Shown piece after piece: positions 1 to 4,177 of a DNA stretch of 5,484 bases. The notes beneath the pieces were generated by a model, which worked only from the letters and a program-made list of their open reading frames with translations, was not told the origin of the DNA and searched no databases. The first letter of the stretch is position 1; each line of letters begins with the position of its first letter. Both the position numbers and the translations under genes were made by a program. The stretch is from Actinomycetes bacterium (GTDB taxonomy: Bacteria > Actinomycetota > Actinomycetes > Propionibacteriales > Nocardioidaceae): NCBI GenBank assembly GCA_023252095.1, contig JAHEXN010000234.1, positions 1 through 5,484 on the forward strand. Reading direction: 5' to 3'.

Positions 1-1283
1 TGATCGGTCCGGCCGAGCCGGGTCCCACGGGTCCGCGCGAGGTCTCGCTGGTGTCGGCGGTCGCGGCCTGCCCGTTGCAGAACGGCCTGACGGCGTCGGT
101 CGGCCAGCCCGAGGCGGGCGACGCGAGCGAGATCACGACGCTCGTGGGCCAGGAGTCCACGACCACCGAGCTCGATCCGTCCGTCTGGACCGCGGCGGCC
201 GGCACGGGTGACGCTGCGATCGTGCGGCAGCAGGGTGCGGGCGGTGGTGTCGCGTACGCCGCCGGGCAGCTCCCGCCCGGGAACGGCCTGGTCGTCACGG
301 AGTGTCCGGACGTCGCCGACGAGTCCTGGTACCTCGGCGCCGGCACCACCGAGCGGCACGCGTCGTCCCTCGTGCTGACGAACGTCGCCGACGTGGTCGG
401 CAGTGTCGACGTCGAGCTGTGGGGCCCGGCGGGCCCGATCGACGCCGTCGACGAGACCGGCATCGTGGTCGAGCCGGGTCAGACCCGCACCATCCCGATC
501 AGCGACCTCGCAGTGGGGGCCGACGACGTCGCGGTCCACGTGACACGGACCCGGGGGGCCGTCACGAGCTCGCTCGTCGACACCTCGACGTCGGTGCTCG
601 CGGGGTCCGAGGTGCTGCCGTCGTCCGGCGAACCCTCGACCGAGACCGTGCTTCCAGGCGTAGCGGCAGCGGCCACCCGCTCGCTCCTGCTCGCCAACCC
701 GGGCACGACCGCGGCGACCGTCACAGTCCACCAGACGGGCGCTGATGCCGACTTCGTCCCTGAGGGGCTGGACGCCGTGCAGGTCCCGGCGGGAACCGTG
801 CTGTCCGTGCCCCTGCCGCAGGCCTCGGGCACGGACGCGACTGCCTTCAGGATCACGTCGGACGAGCCGGTGCTGTCGGTCGTGCGGGTCACCCCGTCGG
901 ACCGCGACTTCGCCTACGCGACGGGGGTCGCGGCGTTCACCGGCCCAGTCGTCGTGCCGGTAGCCACCGGCCTCGGCCCCGTGCGTCCCGTGCTGCAGCT
1001 GCTGGCCGACGACGCCAAGGCGGAGGTCACGGTCGAGGCGTTCGACGCGTCGATGACCTCGGTCGGGTCGACGACGGTCTCGGTCGGACCCGAGGTCCTC
1101 GGGTCGGTCGACCTCGCCGACCCGGAGGCGTTCGCCTCGCCCGACATCGCGTACGTCGTGGTGCGCGCCGATGCTCCCGTGCACGGCACGGCGGTCTATC
1201 GCGTCGACAACCTGCTGTCGCTCCTCGGCCTCGTCGAGGCTCCCCTCACCGCCCTCGGCCCGAACGTCCAGCCGGGGTTCTGA
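1..1283 (+). CDS. DUF5719 family extracytoplasmic protein, 5'-truncated by the window
   Basis: The reading frame is open from the first complete codon (position 3) to TGA at 1281-1283, giving about 426 visible residues. The GTG at 51 is not taken as the start: coding-like sequence (IGPAEPGPTGPREVSL) runs in frame before it with no stop, and DUF5719 proteins normally begin with an N-terminal membrane anchor or signal that is absent here. Numbered from that GTG, a Cys lies in VAACP (C7) and another in TECP (C85), followed by SWYLGAGTT (92-100), the hallmark region of the family; the two Cys could form a disulfide outside the membrane. Two similar beta-rich stretches (SSLVLTN at 105-111, SLLLANPG at 211-218) suggest repeated beta-sandwich units. 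The sequence is rich in Ala, Val, Thr, Asp and Gly and has no hydrophobic helix, as expected for a secreted domain. No enzymatic motif is visible. In actinobacteria this family often sits near glycosyltransferase and manB genes; its function is unknown. Family assignment is from recognised sequence character, not a search. Confidence 0.82.
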   Translation, partial: IGPAEPGPTGPREVSLVSAVAACPLQNGLTASVGQPEAGDASEITTLVGQESTTTELDPSVWTAAAGTGDAAIVRQQGAGGGVAYAAGQLPPGNGLVVTECPDVADESWYLGAGTTERHASSLVLTNVADVVGSVDVELWGPAGPIDAVDETGIVVEPGQTRTIPISDLAVGADDVAVHVTRTRGAVTSSLVDTSTSVLAGSEVLPSSGEPSTETVLPGVAAAATRSLLLANPGTTAATVTVHQTGADADFVPEGLDAVQVPAGTVLSVPLPQASGTDATAFRITSDEPVLSVVRVTPSDRDFAYATGVAAFTGPVVVPVATGLGPVRPVLQLLADDAKAEVTVEAFDASMTSVGSTTVSVGPEVLGSVDLADPEAFASPDIAYVVVRADAPVHGTAVYRVDNLLSLLGLVEAPLTALGPNVQPGF

Positions 1284-1308
1284 CGCCGCAGACGCAGTCT
1301 GCGCGTCA
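1281..1308 (+). terminator. Hairpin overlapping the DUF5719 stop codon, probable terminator
   Basis: TGACG (1281-1285) pairs with CGTCA (1304-1308) and CGCAGAC (1287-1293) pairs with GTCTGCG (1297-1303). This makes a 12-bp stem with one bulged C (1286) and a GCA loop (1294-1296). The stop codon TGA is the first three bases of the stem. No T-run follows, so this would be an actinobacterial-type hairpin without a U-tract. It could also protect the mRNA 3' end. It lies between convergent genes and can fold in transcripts from either strand. Confidence 0.65.
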
Positions 1309-1316
1309 GGGTCTCC

Positions 1317-1331
1317 ACCGGCGAAGCCGGT
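1317..1331. terminator. Second small hairpin between convergent genes
   Basis: ACCGGC (1317-1322) and GCCGGT (1326-1331) form a perfect 6-bp GC-rich stem with a GAA loop, 8 nt after the first hairpin. It may reinforce termination in tandem with the preceding stem-loop or be part of the adjoining repeat region. No T-tract is present on either strand, so the terminator role is inferred from position and folding only. Confidence 0.35.
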
Positions 1332-1337
1332 CAGCCC

Positions 1338-1487
1338 GGTCGTCGAGTGGCGTCCGAGGAACGAGGACGGCGTATCGAGACGCTGCCCGCGTGACGATGA
1401 GCGGTCGGACCGGGCAGTGGTGACGGCTGCCTGCACCTGACCGGGTCTCGATACACCGGCTCGCTAGAGCTCGCCGAGCACGCGACC
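1338..1487. repeat. Pair of inverted REP-like repeat units (about 44 bp each)
   Basis: Left unit 1338-1381 starts GGTCGTCGAGTGG and ends GTATCGAGAC (1372-1381). Right unit 1445-1487 starts GTCTCGATAC (1445-1454) and ends GCGACC. The reverse complement of the right unit aligns with the left over its whole length: identical 10-bp inner ends, similar GGTCG outer ends and looser similarity between. The 63-bp spacer carries a further 7-bp inverted repeat, CTGCCCG (1383-1389) with CGGGCAG (1411-1417). GTCGAG...CGTATCGAGAC sequences are familiar as dispersed intergenic repeats in high-GC actinobacteria. The placement between two convergent genes is typical of REP/BIME-like elements. No coding sequence is supported in this 214-bp gap. 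Confidence 0.6.
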
Positions 1488-1497
1488 AGCAAGAACG

Positions 1498-1974
1498 TCA
1501 GCGCGGATCCAACGACTCCGGGGGGACGTGCCAGACCTGGGCGAGGCCGTCGAGCATGGCCTCCCAGACCGCGTCCTCGAGATCAGCGCGGGACGTGCAC
1601 CCGCGGCTCAGGGGCAGGCGGTACAGGACGAGACGGGCGGGGGAGAGGTGCTGCGCGACGACGCTGCTCGGCACCCGCTCGTCCCACTCAGGAGGGAGCA
1701 GTGGCGCCTCCTCGACGACGACGTCGACGTCGTCGGTCTCGCGCACGAAGTGCGGCTCGAGGGCTTCGAGGACCTCCGCGACGAGCCGGTCGAAGGCGTC
1801 GCGGGGTGAGCGGTGCAGCGGGACGCTTGCGGGCGACAGGGGCCCGGGGAGCGCGAGCGGCCCACGGGCGCCGCGTCCGCGACGGTCGCGCAGGCGCCCG
1901 GGCCGGGGACCGAGGACGACCGGATCCAGCCCGGGGCCGACGAAGCGGCGCGTGCCGCGCGGAGGGTGACCCAC
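1498..1974 (-). CDS. Metallopeptidase-family (PF06262-like) protein with degenerate zinc motif
   Basis: This 158-aa protein starts at GTG (1974-1972) and ends at TGA (1500-1498). The arginine/glycine-rich N-terminal segment RDRRGRGARGPL (29-40), the middle part (EPHF...VDVVVEEAPLLPP, 73-95) and the C-terminal ending VPPESLDPR (150-158) match the small actinobacterial metallopeptidase-family proteins encoded beside DUF3499 and manB. Catalytic members of this zincin-like family carry HExxH in the C-terminal helix. At the corresponding place here the sequence is VWEAMLDGLAQVW (136-148): the Glu is kept but both zinc-ligand His appear absent, so peptidase activity is doubtful. I recall similar degeneration in other actinobacterial members. 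The protein has no signal peptide or membrane helix and is probably cytoplasmic. The GTG was chosen because a -10-like hexamer sits 6 nt upstream. The gene is divergent from DUF3499 and convergent with DUF5719. Confidence 0.75.
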   Translation of the reverse strand: MGHPPRGTRRFVGPGLDPVVLGPRPGRLRDRRGRGARGPLALPGPLSPASVPLHRSPRDAFDRLVAEVLEALEPHFVRETDDVDVVVEEAPLLPPEWDERVPSSVVAQHLSPARLVLYRLPLSRGCTSRADLEDAVWEAMLDGLAQVWHVPPESLDPR

Positions 1975-1980
1975 GGTGCG

Positions 1981-1986
1981 AGCCTA
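1981..1986 (-). promoter_or_regulatory. Putative -10 element for the metallopeptidase-family gene (leaderless)
   Basis: On the minus strand the hexamer TAGGCT (1986 to 1981) is followed by 6 nt (CGCACC) and then the GTG start at 1974. A start site about 7 nt after a -10 box would coincide with the start codon, so the mRNA would be leaderless. There is no good Shine-Dalgarno sequence in between. No convincing -35 is seen at the usual spacing. Confidence 0.5.
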
Positions 1987-1988
1987 GC

Positions 1989-2016
1989 CAGACGCGACCG
2001 CATCGCGAGGTAGTCT
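1989..2016 (+). promoter_or_regulatory. Putative promoter for the DUF3499 gene (leaderless)
   Basis: A -10-like TAGTCT (2011-2016) lies 6 nt before the GTG start at 2023, so transcription would begin at or next to the start codon. A weak -35 candidate CAGACG (1989-1994, GAC core) is 16 nt upstream. The only purine-rich stretch, GAGG at 2007-2010, is 12 nt from the start, too far for an efficient ribosome binding site, which supports leaderless initiation. Confidence 0.5.
1993..2007. promoter_or_regulatory. Inverted repeat at the centre of the divergent promoters, possible operator
   Basis: CGCGA (1993-1997) and TCGCG (2003-2007) form a perfect 5-bp inverted repeat around CCGCA. Its centre is position 2000, within 2 bp of the midpoint between the two start codons. 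A protein bound here could affect both promoters. In GC-rich DNA a 5-bp arm can occur by chance. Confidence 0.2.
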
Positions 2017-2022
2017 CGCCGC

Positions 2023-2355
2023 GTGAGTGTCCGACGCTGTACCCGAGCCGCCTGCCCGAACGCGGCTGTCGCCACCCTCACCTACGTCTACGCCGACCAG
2101 ACCGCCGTGATCGGGCCACTCGCCACGGCCGCAGAACCGCACACGTACGACCTGTGCGTCGAGCACGCGCAGCGACTCTCGGTGCCGCAGGGCTGGAACG
2201 TCATCCGGCTCGCGATCGACGCCGCCATGAGCGAGCCGTCGCGCGACGACCTGCTGGCGCTCGCCGATGCGGTGCGCGAGGCGGGGCGCCCGCCCCGGCG
2301 CGACCCCGAGCCGCCTGGACCTCCCGGCCTCCGGTCGGTCCCCCCTCGCGACTGA
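2023..2355 (+). CDS. DUF3499 family small Cys/His protein
   Basis: This 110-aa protein starts at GTG (2023) and ends at TGA (2353-2355). It begins MSVRRCTRAACPNAAVATLTYVY and continues with TYDLCVEHAQRLSVPQGW (41-58), both characteristic of the actinobacterial DUF3499 family. C6 and C11 (C-x4-C) together with C45 and H48 (C-x2-H) could form a zinc-binding knuckle. A predicted amphipathic helix (SRDDLLALADAVREAG, 73-88) follows, then a Pro/Arg-rich, probably disordered tail (90-110). It has no signal peptide or membrane segment. Its position between the metallopeptidase-like gene and manB is the known conserved arrangement in this phylum. The gap to manB is 98 nt and contains a candidate promoter, so co-transcription with manB is possible but not required. 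No biochemical function is established for the family; metal binding is inferred from the Cys/His pattern. Confidence 0.88.
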   Translation: MSVRRCTRAACPNAAVATLTYVYADQTAVIGPLATAAEPHTYDLCVEHAQRLSVPQGWNVIRLAIDAAMSEPSRDDLLALADAVREAGRPPRRDPEPPGPPGLRSVPPRD

Positions 2356-2407
2356 CCCAGCCCAACTGAGGAGGGCGACTGAGGCGGTGCGCCCGCCGGG
2401 GCACCAC

Positions 2408-2413
2408 TAGGCT
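2408..2413 (+). promoter_or_regulatory. manB: Putative -10 element upstream of manB
   Basis: TAGGCT (2408-2413) fits the actinobacterial TAnnnT -10 pattern and would give a leader of roughly 34 nt before the ATG at 2454. It is the same hexamer as the one proposed for the divergent gene at 1981-1986. No strong -35 is seen 16-18 nt upstream. The 8-bp sequence GGGGCACC occurs on both sides (2398-2405 and 2415-2422), 17 bp apart. Confidence 0.4.
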
Positions 2414-2437
2414 CGGGGCACCCCGTCGGCCGACCGC

Positions 2438-2442
2438 AGGAG
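2438..2442 (+). promoter_or_regulatory. manB: Ribosome binding site of manB
   Basis: AGGAG lies 11 nt before the ATG at 2454. The spacing is at the long end, but it is the only purine-rich stretch upstream. It supports the ATG, which places the conserved AYDVRG motif at residues 11-16 as expected for the family. Confidence 0.6.
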
Positions 2443-2453
2443 ATTTCCGTCCC

Positions 2454-3806
2454 ATGCACCCCCGTTTCGCTGCCGTGACCAAGGCGTACGACGTCCGCGG
2501 CACGACCCCGGACCAGCTCGACGCCGAGCTCGCACTGGCCTTCGGCCGCGCCTATGCCGACGAGGTCGGCGTGAGCGAGGGTGGGGGAACCGTCGTCGTG
2601 GGTCACGACATGCGCGACTCGTCGCCGGAGCTCGCCCAGGCCATCGCCGACGGCATCCGCTCGCAGGGCGGCGACGTCCTGCTCGTGGGCCTGGCCTCGA
2701 CCGACCTGCTCTACGCGGCCTCCGGCCAGCTCGACCTGCCCGGTGTCATGATCACGGCGAGCCACAACCCCGCCGGCTACAACGGCTTCAAGGTGTGCCG
2801 GGCCGGCGCCCGCCCGATCGGTCTCGAGACCGGCCTGCGGACGATCGCCGAGGCGGCCGGCGACCTGCTCGACCAGCCGGTCGGCGCCCTGCGCGGCACG
2901 CTCACCGAGCGCGACTTCCTCGAGGACTACGCCGAGCTCGTCGTGTCCCTGGCTCCGGTGTCAGGGCGACGCCTCAAGGTCGTCGTCGACGCGGGCAACG
3001 GCATGGCCGGCCACACCGCCAGCGCCGTGCTCAGCAAGATCGACGTCGAGGTCGTGCCGCTCTACTTCGAGCTCGACGGCACGTTCCCCAACCACGAGGC
3101 CAATCCGCTCGACGCCTCGACCCTCGTCGACCTGCAGGCGGCGGTCACCGAGCACGGCGCCGACCTCGGCCTGGCGTTCGACGGCGACGCCGACCGCTGC
3201 TTCGTGGTCGACGAGCGCGCCGAGCTCGTGGCCCCGTCGGCCATCACCGCGCTGATCGGGACCCGCTATCTCGCGCTGCAGCCCGGCGCCACGATCCTGC
3301 ACAACGTGATCTGCTCGCGCGCGGTCCCCGAGATCATCACCGAGAACGGCGGCACCGCGGTCCGCACGCCCGTCGGGCACTCGCTGATCAAGGCGGAGAT
3401 GGCGCGCACCGACGCCGTGTTCGGCGGCGAGCACTCAGGCCACTTCTACTTCCGCGACTTCTACCTCGCCGACTCGGGCATGCTCGCCGCGCTGCACGTC
3501 ATGGGGGCTCTCGCGGAGTCGGACGGCACGGTGTCGGAGCTCATGGAGCAGTTCTCGCGTTACGCGGCGTCGGGGGAGATCAACAGCACCGTCACCGACG
3601 CCGACGAGGTCATCGCCCGCATCGTCGACACCTACGCCGACCAGGAGCAGGACCGGCTCGACGGCCTCACGGTCACGGCCGACACCTGGTGGTTCAATGT
3701 CCGCGCCTCGAACACCGAGCCGCTGCTGCGCCTCAACGTCGAGGGTGACGATGAGGCCACCATGGCGCGCGTGCGTGACGAGGTGCTCGAGCTCATCCGG
3801 AGGTAG
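2454..3806 (+). CDS. manB: Phosphomannomutase/phosphoglucomutase (alpha-D-phosphohexomutase)
   Basis: This 450-aa cytoplasmic enzyme has the usual length for the family. It interconverts mannose-6-phosphate and mannose-1-phosphate through a phosphoserine and a bisphosphate intermediate; many homologues also act on glucose phosphates. Mannose-1-phosphate feeds GDP-mannose for envelope mannosides and glycans. All four domain signatures are intact: AYDVRG (11-16) with R15; the phosphoserine loop ITASHNP (100-106) with S103; the Mg-binding loop DGDADR (243-248) with D243, D245 and D247; the sugar-specificity loop GGEHSGH (324-330) with E326 and S328; and the phosphate-binding loop RASNTEP (417-423). 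The EHSG loop is shared by dual-specificity PMM/PGM enzymes, so substrate preference cannot be settled from sequence. ATG is supported by AGGAG upstream. The gene follows DUF3499 and is only 4 nt from the next gene, suggesting a shared transcript. In many actinobacteria a SIS-domain gene and manA come next; neither is seen in the window. Confidence 0.96.
   Translation: MHPRFAAVTKAYDVRGTTPDQLDAELALAFGRAYADEVGVSEGGGTVVVGHDMRDSSPELAQAIADGIRSQGGDVLLVGLASTDLLYAASGQLDLPGVMITASHNPAGYNGFKVCRAGARPIGLETGLRTIAEAAGDLLDQPVGALRGTLTERDFLEDYAELVVSLAPVSGRRLKVVVDAGNGMAGHTASAVLSKIDVEVVPLYFELDGTFPNHEANPLDASTLVDLQAAVTEHGADLGLAFDGDADRCFVVDERAELVAPSAITALIGTRYLALQPGATILHNVICSRAVPEIITENGGTAVRTPVGHSLIKAEMARTDAVFGGEHSGHFYFRDFYLADSGMLAALHVMGALAESDGTVSELMEQFSRYAASGEINSTVTDADEVIARIVDTYADQEQDRLDGLTVTADTWWFNVRASNTEPLLRLNVEGDDEATMARVRDEVLELIRR
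3799..3803 (+). promoter_or_regulatory. Shine-Dalgarno of the 96-aa gene, inside the manB 3' end
   Basis: GGAGG (3799-3803) lies within the last manB codons, 7 nt before the GTG at 3811. This strong, well-spaced site fixes the start of the small gene and indicates translational coupling with manB (stop at 3804-3806). Confidence 0.8.
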
Positions 3807-3810
3807 GACC

Positions 3811-4101
3811 GTGACCGAGATCTTCTTCGACGAGGCGGACGACGCGACCGAGCTCGTCAAGGCCCTGCAGTCCGAGGGGTACGCCACCGACCTCCGCCGT
3901 GAGGCGTTCGCGGGTGACGACGACGCCGAGGACCACGCCTGGTTGCTGACCGTGACCCCGTTCGACGAGCGGGTCGTGGAGATGGTCGACGTCTACGGCG
4001 GCTGGATGCCCGGCGACGAGCGGCTCCCGGCCGAGCGCAGCGGCGGCGACGGTGGCGCACCGGAGCTCCCGGCCGGCCCGAAGCGGCTCAAGCGGGAGTG
4101 A
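3811..4101 (+). CDS. Acidic 96-aa protein of unknown function, coupled to manB
   Basis: The gene runs from GTG (3811) to TGA (4099-4101), 96 residues. I do not recognise a named domain. The N-terminal part, TEIFFDEADDATELVKALQ (2-20), looks like a beta strand followed by a helix, then SEGYATDLRREAFAGDDD (21-38) and HAWLLTVTP (42-50). This reads as a small alpha/beta fold ending near VYGGWMP (61-67). The rest is a Gly/Pro/Glu-rich linker with a basic tip (KRLKRE, 91-96). The protein is strongly acidic over residues 1-70 and has no Cys, signal peptide or membrane helix. A strong Shine-Dalgarno inside manB and a 4-nt gap argue for co-translation with manB. It occupies a position where other actinobacteria may have a Trm112-like or SIS-domain gene, but it lacks the Cys pairs of a zinc Trm112. 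Codon use matches its neighbours. Confidence 0.8.
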   Translation: MTEIFFDEADDATELVKALQSEGYATDLRREAFAGDDDAEDHAWLLTVTPFDERVVEMVDVYGGWMPGDERLPAERSGGDGGAPELPAGPKRLKRE

Positions 4102-4105
4102 GACG

Positions 4106-4119
4106 GGGGACTGGTCCCC
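4106..4119 (+). terminator. Short GC hairpin after the manB operon, weak terminator candidate
   Basis: GGGGA (4106-4110) pairs with TCCCC (4115-4119) around a CTGG loop, 4 nt after the stop at 4099-4101. The stem is only 5 bp and no T-run follows, so read-through into the downstream membrane protein gene is possible. Confidence 0.35.
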
Positions 4120-4164
4120 ATGCCGTGACGTGGACGCGGCACTGCTTCCATGGCCCGATCGGGC

Positions 4165-4170
4165 TAGGGT
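4165..4170 (+). promoter_or_regulatory. Putative -10 element or ribosome binding site of the membrane protein gene
   Basis: TAGGGT (4165-4170) fits the TAnnnT pattern and sits 7 nt before the ATG at 4178, the same layout as the two proposed leaderless promoters near 2000. The embedded AGGG (4166-4169), 8 nt before the ATG, could instead be a Shine-Dalgarno. No clear -35 is found at normal spacing. Sequence alone does not decide between the two readings. Confidence 0.35.
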
Positions 4171-4177
4171 GCTGATC

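Noticed and set aside
51..53. GTG at 51 as the start of the DUF5719 gene
   Set aside because: The frame is open and coding-like back to position 3, no ribosome binding site precedes the GTG, and family members carry an N-terminal membrane or signal segment that must lie upstream of the window.
1309..1497. Possible small RNA or short gene in the convergent gap
   Set aside because: The structure is fully accounted for by hairpins and inverted repeat units. No promoter-like hexamer with a terminator, and no start codon with ribosome binding site and coding bias, was found.
1556..2369. Overlapping plus-strand open frames (1556-1969 and 1701-2369) across the metallopeptidase-like gene
   Set aside because: Their products are low-complexity Arg/Ser/Pro-rich, and they cross the divergent promoter region and two genes with recognisable families.
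2088..2765. Minus-strand open frame spanning DUF3499 and the start of manB
   Set aside because: It is antisense to two well-supported genes, shows no family resemblance, and is explained by the high-GC complement frame lacking stops.
2795..3748. Long plus-strand open frame inside manB, Arg/Pro-rich product
   Set aside because: It is out of frame with the fully motif-bearing manB. Its Arg/Pro/Gly/Ala composition is what a shifted frame of GC-rich coding DNA gives.
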